A DNA stretch of 64,000 nucleotides from Nonomuraea montanisoli (GTDB lineage Bacteria; Actinomycetota; Actinomycetes; Streptosporangiales; Streptosporangiaceae): NCBI RefSeq assembly GCF_013363975.1, contig NZ_JABWGN010000003.1, positions 1 to 64,000 of the forward strand, written 5' to 3'. Position 1 is the first letter of the stretch, and each line of letters begins with the position of its first letter. Below are positions 41,033 through 50,782 of this stretch, piece by piece. Under the pieces are notes generated by a model. It had not been told where the DNA came from. It was given only the letters and a program-made list of their open reading frames with translations, and made no database searches. The position numbers and the translations under genes were made by a program.

Positions 41033-42318
41033 CGGATCCCCTCGGGAAGCAGGTCGCCGTGAGCGGCGATCATCTCGTCCACCATGTCGTGGATCTGCTG
41101 GAGCGTGAGCGTGGCGGAGGTGTTGGGGTCGAGCATGGCCGCGTGGTAGACGTGGTCGCGGCGGCCTTCGAGGGCGGCGCGCACGGTCAGCTCTCCGACG
41201 TTGAGGAACGTCTGGTTGAGCGCGGCGAGCTGGGGCGGCAGGTCGCCGATCCGGGTGGGGCGCACGCCGGCCCGGTCCACGACACAGGGCACCTCGACGC
41301 AGGCGGCGTCGGGCAGGTTGCCGATCAGGCCGCCGTTGCGGACGTTGCCGTGGACGATCCTGCGGGTGCCCGTCTCGATCGAGTGGATGACCTCGGAGGC
41401 CAGCTCCATGGCGGGCTCGATCTCCACGCCCTCGCCCGCGGCCAGCCGCCGGCGCGTCTCCTCGAAGGTGTCGACGTTCTCCTGCGACCACCGCAGGTAG
41501 ATCTCGACGGGGATGCGCAGGCGCTCCACCTCGGCGTCGTGGTGCAGGAACCAGGGCAGGTACTCCGAGCCGTGCTCGCTGGACTCGGTGGGGAAGTGCC
41601 CCAGCCGGCGGTACATCTCCACCCGCACGGTGCGGCGCAGCTCGGGGTCGTTCGCGATGACCTCGTCCAGCACCGGGTAGAGGTTCTCGCCGCCGCGCTC
41701 GAAGGTCAGCACGAACGCCTGGTGGTTGACCCCCGCGGTGATGAACGAGACCTCCTCCTCCGGCACGCCGACGAGGGAGGCCAGGCGGGCCTGGGTGTCG
41801 CGCACCGAGTGGCACAGGCCCACGACCCGGTCGAACGAGCTGCCCTCGTAGACGGCCCGCGGGATCATCGACATCGGGTTGGTGTAGCTGAGCAGCAGCG
41901 CGTGCGGGGCGAGCTCGGCCAGGTCCTCGCCGAGGCCCACCATGACGGGGATGGTGCGCAGGGCGCGGAAGATGCCGCCGATGCCGAGGGTGTCGCCGAT
42001 CGTCTGGCGCAGGCCGTGGCGGCGGGGGATCTCGAAGTCGCGGACGGTGGCGGCGTGGCCGCCGACGGCGATCTCGTTGATCACGTAGTCGGCGCCCTCC
42101 ACGGCGGCGCGCCGGTCGAGATGGGCCTCCACCTTGGCGCCGAGGCCGAGCGCGCCCACCATCCAGATGGCCATGGCCTCGGCCGTGGCCAGCCGGTCGG
42201 CGTCGATGTCATGCAGGACGAGGGTGGACTCCCCCAGTTCTGGAAATGTCAGGATGTCCGAGAGGACATTCTTGGTGAATTCGACGCTGCCGGCGCCGAT
42301 GAACACGATGCGTGCCAT
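41029..42318 (-). CDS. GH4-family NAD-dependent glycosidase
   Basis: A 429-residue GH4 enzyme. It binds NAD+ through IVFIGAGSVEFTKNV and a divalent metal through Cys in GLCHSV and His in GVNHQAF. GH4 enzymes work by oxidation at C3, elimination and re-reduction. The CHSV tetrad is associated with alpha-galactosidase/alpha-galacturonidase members (MelA/LplD group) rather than phospho-glycosidases, so the substrate is probably unphosphorylated. The conserved block GDTLGIGGIFRALRTIP follows. It is the first gene of the uptake operon and faces the oxidase genes across a promoter region with three candidate IclR sites. Confidence 0.93.
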   Translation of the reverse strand: MARIVFIGAGSVEFTKNVLSDILTFPELGESTLVLHDIDADRLATAEAMAIWMVGALGLGAKVEAHLDRRAAVEGADYVINEIAVGGHAATVRDFEIPRRHGLRQTIGDTLGIGGIFRALRTIPVMVGLGEDLAELAPHALLLSYTNPMSMIPRAVYEGSSFDRVVGLCHSVRDTQARLASLVGVPEEEVSFITAGVNHQAFVLTFERGGENLYPVLDEVIANDPELRRTVRVEMYRRLGHFPTESSEHGSEYLPWFLHHDAEVERLRIPVEIYLRWSQENVDTFEETRRRLAAGEGVEIEPAMELASEVIHSIETGTRRIVHGNVRNGGLIGNLPDAACVEVPCVVDRAGVRPTRIGDLPPQLAALNQTFLNVGELTVRAALEGRRDHVYHAAMLDPNTSATLTLQQIHDMVDEMIAAHGDLLPEGIR

Positions 42319-42402
42319 GGGGCTGTTCCCTTGCGGAGCACGGCGGGCCCGAGGGCCCGCTGAAGTGGCGAGTATAGCCTTCTGTCTGTTTTGTTGATGA
42401 TC

Positions 42403-42419
42403 ATTCCGTTCAACGGAAC
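42403..42419. promoter_or_regulatory. Candidate IclR-type operator, site 5
   Basis: ATTCCGTTCAACGGAAC, 85 bases upstream of the GH4 start. Both TTCCGTT and AACGGAA arms are perfectly symmetric, which makes it one of the best copies. Confidence 0.65.
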
Positions 42420-42560
42420 GCCGATCAGGAGAGGAGGTGCGCCACCCCGGGCTCTTCGCTCTTCCCTCGCGGTCCCGTCCGCGGCGATCTCGCTGGTGAC
42501 GCGCGGCCCGGGCGCGGTGGCCGGGCGTCCCGGCGGAGTCGTCCTTCCCACATGGCGCCT

Positions 42561-42577
42561 ATTCCGTATCGCAGAAT
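42561..42577. promoter_or_regulatory. Candidate IclR-type operator, site 6
   Basis: ATTCCGTATCGCAGAAT, in the middle of the divergent region, with a weaker neighbour (GTTCTGAATTGGGAAT) four bases further on. Confidence 0.55.
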
Positions 42578-42667
42578 GCAGTTCTGAATTGGGAATAGGA
42601 CACCACCCCGGCATGCGACTGTCAACCCTCCGGGTCGCTGACCGCACGAAACCGCATGATGATCGGC

Positions 42668-42684
42668 ATTCCATACAATGGAAC
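42668..42684. promoter_or_regulatory. Candidate IclR-type operator, site 7
   Basis: ATTCCATACAATGGAAC, 39 bases before the ATG of the FAD oxidase gene. It would overlap or adjoin the -35 region of that gene's promoter. Confidence 0.6.
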
Positions 42685-42722
42685 ACTAGACCGCTATACA
42701 GAATGCTGTTAGTTTGCGGTAC

Positions 42723-44132
42723 ATGCCCGTGAAGACCACCGCGACCGGGGAGCCGCTGGACGCCGCCACGCTGCGCGAGCTGCGCGCGATCGTCGGCGCC
42801 GAGCACGTACGGCACGCCGACGGCGACGTGACCCCCTACGCCCGGGACGCCACTCCCCTGTTCCGCGCCCGGCCCGGCGCCGTCGTCCACCCGGCCTCCA
42901 CCGAGGAGGTCGCGGCCGTGCTCCGCCTGGCCGGCGCGCGGGGCATCCCCGTCGTCCCCCGCGGCGCCGGCTCCAACCTGTGCTCGGCCACCGTCCCCCT
43001 GGAGGGCGGCATCGTGCTGGTCCTGACCCGGCTCGACCGCATCCTGGAGATCAGCGCGGAGGAACTGCTCGCCGTGTCGCAGCCCGGCGTCACCTCCGCC
43101 GCGCTCGCCGACGCCGCCGCGGCCCACGGCCTGCTCTACGCGCCCGACCCCGGCAGCAGGAGCGTGGCCACGATCGGCGGCACCGTCGCCACCTGCGCCG
43201 GCGGGCTGCGCGGCCTCAAGTACGGCGTCACCCGCAACTACGTGCTGGGCCTGGAGGCGGTGCTGGGCACCGGCGAGGTCATCCGCACCGGCGGCCGGCT
43301 CTGGAAGGACGTCGCCGGCTACGACCTCACCCGGCTGCTCACCGGCTCCGAGGGCACCCTCGGCGTGATCACCGAGGTCACGCTGGCGCTGCTGCCCGCC
43401 CCCGGGACCGCCGGCAACGGCCTGGCCTACTTCCCCACCCTGGCCGACGCCGGACGCGCCGTGACCCGCGTCATCGCCGCCGGCATCGTCCCGGCCACCC
43501 TGGAGTTCCTCGACGCCCGCTGCGTCGACGCGGTCGAGCAGCACGCCCGGCTCGGGCTCCGGCGCGACGCCGGAGCGCTGCTCATCTTCGGCGACGACGG
43601 CGAGCCCGCGGCCGTCGCCCAGCGGCTCGACCGCATGGCGGAGCTGTGCCGGGACACCGGCGCGATCGAGGTGTCCGTGGCCGGCCACGCCGCCGAGTCG
43701 GAGGCCCTGCTGGCCGCGCGCCGCTGCACGCTGCCCGCGCTGTCCCGGCTCGGCTCGATCACCATCCTGGAGGACGTCGGCGTGCCCCGTCCCCGCATCG
43801 CCGAGATGGTCGGCCACATCGACGACATCGCCGGGCGGCACGAGGTCACGATCGCCACGTTCGGGCACGCCGGCGACGGCAACCTGCACCCGACGTGCGT
43901 CATCGACAAGGGCGACGACGAGGCGGCCGAGCGCGCGCACCTCGCCTTCGGCGAGATCTTCCGGACCGCGATGCGGCTCGGCGGCACCATCACCGGGGAG
44001 CACGGCGTCGGCGCCGCCAAGCTCCCCTACCTCACCGAGCGGCTCGGCGCCGCCCAGATCGACCTGCAACGCCGGATCAAGGCCGCCTTCGACCCGGCGG
44101 GCATCCTCAATCCCGGAAAGGCCGGCTCATGA
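42723..44132 (+). CDS. GlcD-type FAD-linked oxidase
   Basis: A 469-residue VAO-fold flavoprotein of the D-lactate/glycolate dehydrogenase group. The FAD-binding domain contains VVPRGAGSNLCSATVP and DPGSRSVATIGGTVATCAGGLRGLKYG. The C-terminal cap contains IATFGHAGDGNLHPTCV and ITGEHGVGAAKLPYL. It oxidises a 2-hydroxy acid and passes electrons to the iron-sulfur partner. No ribosome binding site precedes the ATG at 42723; leaderless translation is possible, and a TTG at 42714 is the alternative start. Its stop overlaps the next start. No GlcE-type subunit is present. Confidence 0.92.
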   Translation: MPVKTTATGEPLDAATLRELRAIVGAEHVRHADGDVTPYARDATPLFRARPGAVVHPASTEEVAAVLRLAGARGIPVVPRGAGSNLCSATVPLEGGIVLVLTRLDRILEISAEELLAVSQPGVTSAALADAAAAHGLLYAPDPGSRSVATIGGTVATCAGGLRGLKYGVTRNYVLGLEAVLGTGEVIRTGGRLWKDVAGYDLTRLLTGSEGTLGVITEVTLALLPAPGTAGNGLAYFPTLADAGRAVTRVIAAGIVPATLEFLDARCVDAVEQHARLGLRRDAGALLIFGDDGEPAAVAQRLDRMAELCRDTGAIEVSVAGHAAESEALLAARRCTLPALSRLGSITILEDVGVPRPRIAEMVGHIDDIAGRHEVTIATFGHAGDGNLHPTCVIDKGDDEAAERAHLAFGEIFRTAMRLGGTITGEHGVGAAKLPYLTERLGAAQIDLQRRIKAAFDPAGILNPGKAGS

Positions 44133-45193
44133 CCGGTTTCACCCCCGACCTGCTCAACCGCTGCATCGCCTGCGGCTTCTGCCTGCCGGCCTGCCCCACG
44201 TACGCGCTGACCAAGGACGAGACGTCCTCGCCGCGCGGCCGCATCGACCTCATGCGCGCCCTGGACGAGGGCATCCTGCCCGCCGACGACCCGCGGGTGC
44301 GGGAGGAGGCGGCCTTCTGCCTCGGCTGCCGGGCGTGCGAGACGGTCTGCCCGGCCGGCGTGCAGTACGGGGACCTGCTGGAGGAGTGGCGCGACCAACA
44401 GTGGCAGGGCACCGGCCGGCCGCTGGTCGCCCGGCTGCTGATGATCCTGGTCGACGCCCGCTGGCGGGTACGGCTGCTGGGGCTGCTGCGCCGTCACGCC
44501 CGCACCCGCGGCGGGCCGCAGGGCCCGTCCCTGATGCTGGGCTGCTTCGAACGCGCCCTGTTCCCCAAGGTCAGCCGGGCGGCCCGGCGGCTGTTCCCCG
44601 AGCTGGCCGCCCCGGCGGCGCAGGGCTGCTGCGGCGCCCTGCACGCCCACAACGGCGACTCGGCCCGGGGCCGCCGGATGGCCGAGGAGCTGGGCCGGCG
44701 GCTGCCGGGAACGATCGTGACCACCTCCGGCGGCTGCGCGGCCCACCTGTCGTCCGTCCTCGGCCGCGACCGGGTCAAGGAGCTGTCGCAGTACGCGTAC
44801 GAGCGCGACACCCCCGGCGGGGACCCGGCCGAAACCGCCGGGCGGCCGCGCATCGCCCTCCAGGACTCCTGCCACCTGCGCAACGGCCTGGACGTCTGGC
44901 GCGAGCCGCGGGCGATGCTGGAGCGGGTCGGCACGTACGTGGAACTGCCGTCGGCCGGGACCTGCTGCGGCGCGGCCGGCACCTACGCCCTGGTCAGGCC
45001 CCGCGACAGCCGGCGGGTCCTGGACGCCAAGCTGGACGAGATCGAGGCGGCCGGGGTCGACTACGTCGCCGTCGTCAACCCCGGCTGCTACCGCCAGCTC
45101 GACCAGGGCCTGCGGCGCAGGAAGTCACGGGTGCGCGCCGTGCACCTCGCGGAGCTGCTGGCCGGCGAGCGTCCGCGTCGCCGCGCACAGTGA
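44129..45193 (+). CDS. GlcF-type iron-sulfur oxidoreductase subunit
   Basis: A 354-residue protein. Two ferredoxin-type 4Fe-4S clusters are bound by CIACGFCLPACP and CLGCRACETVCP. Two CCG domains of the heterodisulfide reductase type follow: GCCGALHAHNGD and DSCHLRNGLD...TCCGAAGTY. It is the electron-accepting partner of the GlcD-type oxidase, probably passing electrons to the quinone pool at the membrane. The ATG overlaps the upstream stop (ATGA). The pair would turn glycolate or lactate from the pathway into glyoxylate or pyruvate. Confidence 0.92.
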   Translation: MTGFTPDLLNRCIACGFCLPACPTYALTKDETSSPRGRIDLMRALDEGILPADDPRVREEAAFCLGCRACETVCPAGVQYGDLLEEWRDQQWQGTGRPLVARLLMILVDARWRVRLLGLLRRHARTRGGPQGPSLMLGCFERALFPKVSRAARRLFPELAAPAAQGCCGALHAHNGDSARGRRMAEELGRRLPGTIVTTSGGCAAHLSSVLGRDRVKELSQYAYERDTPGGDPAETAGRPRIALQDSCHLRNGLDVWREPRAMLERVGTYVELPSAGTCCGAAGTYALVRPRDSRRVLDAKLDEIEAAGVDYVAVVNPGCYRQLDQGLRRRKSRVRAVHLAELLAGERPRRRAQ

Positions 45194-45233
45194 CTCCCCG
45201 CCGTGGTCGGCGCGCGGTGACTCCCCGCCGCGG

Positions 45234-46759
<1,526 letters not shown>

Positions 46760-46837
46760 GGGCCTACGGGACACGCCTCGCGCGGCGCCGGCGGCGTCCC
46801 TCCGCCGGCGCTGCGGCCACGACGGCCCGGACAGGTC

Positions 46838-47866
46838 TCAGAAGTTGGCTATCTTGCCGCCGCGCGACACCCAGCCGTTCCGCCACGAGCCGCCCGCCTC
46901 CTGCCACGTATGCCAGACGGCGGAGTCGTAGCCGAGATAGAAGGCCTCCAGCCGGCCGTCCGCGCTGCGGGCCAGCACCGGGTCGGCGCTCGCCTCACCG
47001 CCGAGCGACTGCCACGAGCCCCAGGCGCCGCCGGCCTGGGAGATCCACGACACGGTGGAGTTCTTGTCACGGGCGAGGACGACGAGGTTGTCCTGGCCGT
47101 CCTGGAGGACCGCCGGGACGCCGCGGACGTCCCCGCCGAGGTTCGCCCACTCGCCCCAGCCGCCGTTGGCGGTGGTCTGCCTGACGCACCACAGGTTGGT
47201 GTCGGAGTCGCCGTCGGAGCCGTGGGCGGCGAACACCTCCAGGCATCCGTCGGCGTCCCGGAACACCGCCGGATCGGCGAGCAGCTTGCCGCCGAGGCTC
47301 TGCCATGCGCCCCATCCGCCGTTGGCGCCGCTCTGCCTGATGTGCCACACGGCGTCGTCGGACCACCGCACGAACACCTCCAGCGTTCCGTCGGCGTTCT
47401 GGAACACCGCCGGGTCGCTGCGCAGCTTGCCGCCGAGGTCCTTCCACCCGCCCCACTCCCCGGCCGGGCTGGTCTGCCAGATGTACTGAAGCGTGCTGTC
47501 GGCTCCGCGCATGAACGCGGCCAACTGCCCTCCGGCGTTCTGGAACACCGCCACCTCGCCGCCGAGCGACTTGCCGCCGAGGTCGTCCCACTCGCCCCAT
47601 CCGCCGTCGTCCTGCTGCCGGATGTGGCGAATGCCGCTGTCGACGCCCGGGGCGAACACCTCCAGGCGCCCTTCGGCGTCGCGGAAGACGGTCGGCGCGG
47701 CGACGATCATGCCGCCGAGGCTCACCCAGTCGTCACTCCAGCCGCTGTTCGGGCTGGTCTGCCAGATGTGTTGCAGGGTGCTGTCGACGCCCCGGGCGAA
47801 CGCGTCCAGGCAGTCATCGGCGTCGAGCGCGACGCGGAGGCTGGCGAGTGCGGGATCCAGAGGCAT
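46838..47866 (-). CDS. Seven-bladed PLL-type beta-propeller lectin
   Basis: A 342-residue protein made of seven consecutive repeats of about 47 residues. Each has the pattern DGxLEVFxxGxD, then WHIRQ or IWQ, then GGWGxWxxLGG. This is the arrangement of the PLL family of fucose-binding lectins known from Photorhabdus (family knowledge). No signal peptide was seen, so export, if any, would need another route. GAGGAGGGG decides the ATG at 47866. It diverges from the unknown gene at 48118, which suggests a shared function or control. Confidence 0.85.
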   Translation of the reverse strand: MPLDPALASLRVALDADDCLDAFARGVDSTLQHIWQTSPNSGWSDDWVSLGGMIVAAPTVFRDAEGRLEVFAPGVDSGIRHIRQQDDGGWGEWDDLGGKSLGGEVAVFQNAGGQLAAFMRGADSTLQYIWQTSPAGEWGGWKDLGGKLRSDPAVFQNADGTLEVFVRWSDDAVWHIRQSGANGGWGAWQSLGGKLLADPAVFRDADGCLEVFAAHGSDGDSDTNLWCVRQTTANGGWGEWANLGGDVRGVPAVLQDGQDNLVVLARDKNSTVSWISQAGGAWGSWQSLGGEASADPVLARSADGRLEAFYLGYDSAVWHTWQEAGGSWRNGWVSRGGKIANF

Positions 47867-48117
47867 GGCGCCCCTCCTCACGGAACGGAGTCGATTGACG
47901 ACGGAAAGTCAATCACGCCATGGTCGACGAACCCCGGAGGCACAACGGGTGGAATCGGCCATGACATCGCCACAGCGACACGTAGCCACGAAAAGGAAGA
48001 TCTTACTGGAATTGGGCGACAGCCACCCGGGGCGAATCGGCCGCAAGCCGGACCACGTTGATAACTTCGGCGCAGTCGGTGGCCAAACGCCGCGGAAATG
48101 CACTGGAGGAATTCATC

Positions 48118-48909
48118 ATGGGCTGGCTGGACACTGCTCTCTCTGTCGCCACGACGATCGGCAAGATCGCGGGAACGATTCAGGCACGCAACGGGTTCGC
48201 CCACTTCGGTCCGACCGGCACCGGCGCCAACCAGAAGATCGGTCAGGTGATTTTCTGGCAGGACGAGAACAGCCACATCTGGGCGGTCAACCAGTCACTC
48301 GAGGACGGCGTGGGCCTCTGCTTCCCGGCCGCCATGGGCGGCACTCCCGGCGGACAGAACCTCCTGCTTCCCAAACTCAGCAAATTCGATATCACCTTGG
48401 CGTTCAACGTGTATTCCCTGGCGGACGTGGACCAGTTCGTCATCACTCCGTGGAAGACCAACAATCCCACCGGAGCTGACAATGACGACGAAGACACCCT
48501 CATCCAGGCGCAGGCCACGAACCAGCCCACGAACGTGGAATTCGCGCTCGGTTCCTACATGCGCATCAGGGTGAGCGGGTCGGAGCGGGTCTGCGTCGTC
48601 ACCGTCGTCGGCGGTCTGATCCTGACGGGCATCGTCCTGCTCTCCCTGAGGGGCGCCGGTAGCACCACGGCCCAGGTGTCCAACCTCCGCCGCCTCCTCC
48701 CCGCGACGACGAACGGCGACCAGTCGAGCATGACGATCCCGATCCCGGCCGGCGTCGACGTGAGCAACGGCGTGTCCTCGATCTACGTCACCGCGTCCGT
48801 CCAGGGCCTGGACGCGCTCGTGGAGGACTTCGTCCGCGAGAACGCGGGCCGGCTGGTTCCGCTCACCGAGGAGGACCACGCGAGGATCGCCAACTACGTG
48901 GAGGACTGA
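48118..48909 (+). CDS. Unknown protein divergent from the PLL-type lectin
   Basis: A 263-residue protein with no recognised family. The N-terminus is a hydrophobic helix (LDTALSVATTIGKIAGTI). The next about 100 residues look like a beta-rich domain (GQVIFWQDENSHIWAVNQSLEDGVGLCFPAAMGG). An acidic linker (GADNDDEDTLIQAQ), a hydrophobic segment (VCVVTVVGGLILTGIVLLSLRG) and a C-terminal domain rich in Val/Ser strands follow. TGGAGG precedes the ATG. The WQDENSHIWAV piece recalls the HIWQ element of the neighbouring lectin, but this is weak. Confidence 0.65.
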   Translation: MGWLDTALSVATTIGKIAGTIQARNGFAHFGPTGTGANQKIGQVIFWQDENSHIWAVNQSLEDGVGLCFPAAMGGTPGGQNLLLPKLSKFDITLAFNVYSLADVDQFVITPWKTNNPTGADNDDEDTLIQAQATNQPTNVEFALGSYMRIRVSGSERVCVVTVVGGLILTGIVLLSLRGAGSTTAQVSNLRRLLPATTNGDQSSMTIPIPAGVDVSNGVSSIYVTASVQGLDALVEDFVRENAGRLVPLTEEDHARIANYVED

Positions 48910-48944
48910 GGGCTCCCGCCGGATCCCCCCACCCGGGAGTTCGC

Positions 48945-49352
48945 TCAGTCGAGGACCGCGATGGCCTCGACCTCGACCAGGTGATCGGGCACGTCCAGCG
49001 CGGCGACGCCCAGCAGCGTGGCCGGCGGCACCGGGGTGACCCCCAGCTTGGCCGCCGCCCGCGCGATCCCCTCCATCAGCAGGGGCATCCTGGCGGGGTT
49101 CCAGTCCACGACGTGGACGGTGAGCTTGGCCACGTGCTCGAAGGAGGCGCCGATCCCCGCCAGGGCGGTGCCGATGTTGAGGTAGCACTGCTCGACCTGG
49201 GCGGCGAGGTCACCGGCGCCGACCGTGACCCCGTCGGCGTCCCAGGCGACCTGCCCGGCGACGAAGACCAGCCTCGAGCCGGTCGCGATCGACACCTGCC
49301 GGTAGGCGTCGATCTCCGGCAGTCCGCCGGGGTTCACCAGGGTGATGGTCAT
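48945..49352 (-). CDS. RidA-family enamine/imine deaminase-like protein
   Basis: A 135-residue YjgF/YER057c/UK114 protein. Conserved segments are LVFVAGQVAWDADG, the active-site Arg in DWNPARMP and Glu near VEVEAIAVLD. RidA proteins hydrolyse reactive enamines, but many regulator-linked homologues have unknown substrates. GAAGAGGGG precedes the ATG. It is divergent from an HxlR regulator with a 99-base gap, which is a common arrangement for inducible RidA-like genes. Confidence 0.9.
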   Translation of the reverse strand: MTITLVNPGGLPEIDAYRQVSIATGSRLVFVAGQVAWDADGVTVGAGDLAAQVEQCYLNIGTALAGIGASFEHVAKLTVHVVDWNPARMPLLMEGIARAAAKLGVTPVPPATLLGVAALDVPDHLVEVEAIAVLD

Positions 49353-49451
49353 GATGTCGTTCCCCTCTTCACTCTCTTGTGGTTACCGAGGAACTGTAGG
49401 AGAGTATGCGCTGACGTGGAAGAACGCACTTTTCAGTGACTGAGGAACCGT

Positions 49452-49832
49452 ATGGTGACCAAGCAGTTCAGCGGCTCGCCCGACGAGGCGGATCTGCGGC
49501 GCGCGGACTCCCTGGCGCGGGAGATCTTCTCGGACGTCGCCAACAAGTGGGCGCTCCTGATCATCGAGGCGCTGGGGGAACGCACGCTGCGCTTCAGTGA
49601 GCTGCGGAACGAGATCGACGGCGTCAGCCACAAGATGCTCACCCAGAACCTGCGCATGCTGGAGCGCAACGGCCTCGTGGAGCGAACGGTGCACCCGACC
49701 GTGCCGCCCCGCGTGGAGTACACCTTGACCGAGCCGGGACAGGCGCTGCGGGCGACGGTCCACATGATGTGCGACTGGACGCACCTGTACCTCGGTCACA
49801 TCGAGCACTCCCGCCGCCGCTTCGACGCCTGA
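49452..49832 (+). CDS. HxlR-family transcriptional regulator
   Basis: A 126-residue winged-helix protein: DVANKWALLIIEALGERTLRFSELRNEIDGVSHKMLTQNLRMLERNGLVERTVHPTVPPRVEYTLT is the HxlR domain over most of its length. TGAGGAACC precedes the ATG. The direct repeat GAGGAACTGTA / GAGGAACCGTA (near 49391 and 49442) flanks the divergent promoters and may be part of its binding site. The lack of cysteines in the domain argues against formaldehyde or redox sensing by thiols. Confidence 0.9.
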   Translation: MVTKQFSGSPDEADLRRADSLAREIFSDVANKWALLIIEALGERTLRFSELRNEIDGVSHKMLTQNLRMLERNGLVERTVHPTVPPRVEYTLTEPGQALRATVHMMCDWTHLYLGHIEHSRRRFDA

Positions 49833-49848
49833 CCACAGATTCGGGGGC

Positions 49849-50580
49849 TCAGCGGCGTTCGGCCCGGTAGGCCCTGGTGACGTAGCGCAGGTCGAACGAG
49901 GGCGGAAGGTCGGCGGCGAGCGCCTGGACGGTCTCGTCGATCCGCCGGCGACGCTCCTCGGACGCGGTGAGATACCAGGAATGAGAGCGTGTGAGGGCGA
50001 GCAGTGACGCCGCCGTGTGCGGCCGGCTGTGCGGGAAGTCGCGGCACTCGACCGGGCCGAACGCGTTTCCGAAGCTCGCGTCCAGCGAGATGGAGCCCGT
50101 CACCGAGCCGTCGCGGTGCTCGTGGACGAGCTCGGCGAGCCGGGCCACCCAGCCGACCGTCTCGTCGCGCAGGTTCCACAGCGGCGCGAACACGCCCCCG
50201 GGACGCAGCACCCGGGCGATCTCGGCGTGGGCGGGTCCGGGATCGAACCAGTGGTACGCCTGCCCCGCGACGACGGCATCCGCCTCGCCGTCGGCCAGGG
50301 GGATCGCCTCGGCCGATCCGGCGACGACGGCGCACCCGGGCAGCCGCTCCGCCAGCTTCGCCCGCATCTTCGGATCGGGCTCGACCGCGGTCACCTCATG
50401 CCCCAGCTCCACCAACCGGCGGGTGAGCAGCCCCGTCCCCGCGCCCAGATCGACGATCCTGAACGGCGTGACGCCCAGAGCCCACTCCAGCGCCTGAACC
50501 GGATAGGACGGCCGGATCCTGTCATAGGCGTCCGCCGCCGCACCGAACGACAGACGCTGCTGGTCGAAGATGTCGGTCAT
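49849..50580 (-). CDS. Class I SAM-dependent methyltransferase
   Basis: A 243-residue methyltransferase of the UbiE/Methyltransf_11 type. The SAM-binding motif is IVDLGAGTGLLTRRL, with the acidic residue in TAVEPDPKMRAKL and motif II near VVAGQAYHWFD. IARVLRPGGVFAPLWNLRDE is typical. The ATG at 50580 gives MTDIFDQQRLSFGAAADAYDRIRPSYP; the longer frame upstream is spurious. The substrate is unknown; the gene diverges from the secreted protease. Confidence 0.88.
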   Translation of the reverse strand: MTDIFDQQRLSFGAAADAYDRIRPSYPVQALEWALGVTPFRIVDLGAGTGLLTRRLVELGHEVTAVEPDPKMRAKLAERLPGCAVVAGSAEAIPLADGEADAVVAGQAYHWFDPGPAHAEIARVLRPGGVFAPLWNLRDETVGWVARLAELVHEHRDGSVTGSISLDASFGNAFGPVECRDFPHSRPHTAASLLALTRSHSWYLTASEERRRRIDETVQALAADLPPSFDLRYVTRAYRAERR

Positions 50581-50782
50581 CGCACCACGGTCGCAGCATC
50601 CGCCGCCGCCCCACAAGCCGCCCGGACGCGGCGAGACGCCCGGCTGCGCCGAGCGTGGCGGACGAGCGGGGCCGAACCACGCCCCGCCGGCCTCGCTTCC
50701 ACACAAAACCGCAGGTAGCCTGGCCCGCACAACCCCCCGGCCACACCTCCGCCCCCACCAGACGGACCCCATGGAGATGTGC

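Larger units (their letters stand above)
42319..42722. promoter_or_regulatory. 404-base divergent regulatory region
   Basis: No gene was seen here. The region separates the GH4/ABC operon from the oxidase genes and contains three near-perfect copies of the cluster palindrome plus two weaker half-matches (GTTCTGAATTGGGAAT at 42581, and TATACAGAAT at 42696). AT-rich blocks near 42380-42400 and 42560-42600 stand out and may hold promoter elements for each side. Confidence 0.65.

Noticed and set aside
45193..45233. Repeated GTGACTCCCCGCCG between glcF-type and hydrolase genes as a terminator
   Set aside because: The two copies are direct repeats; the only inverted pair is 5 bp (GTGAC/GTCAC), too weak to support a call.
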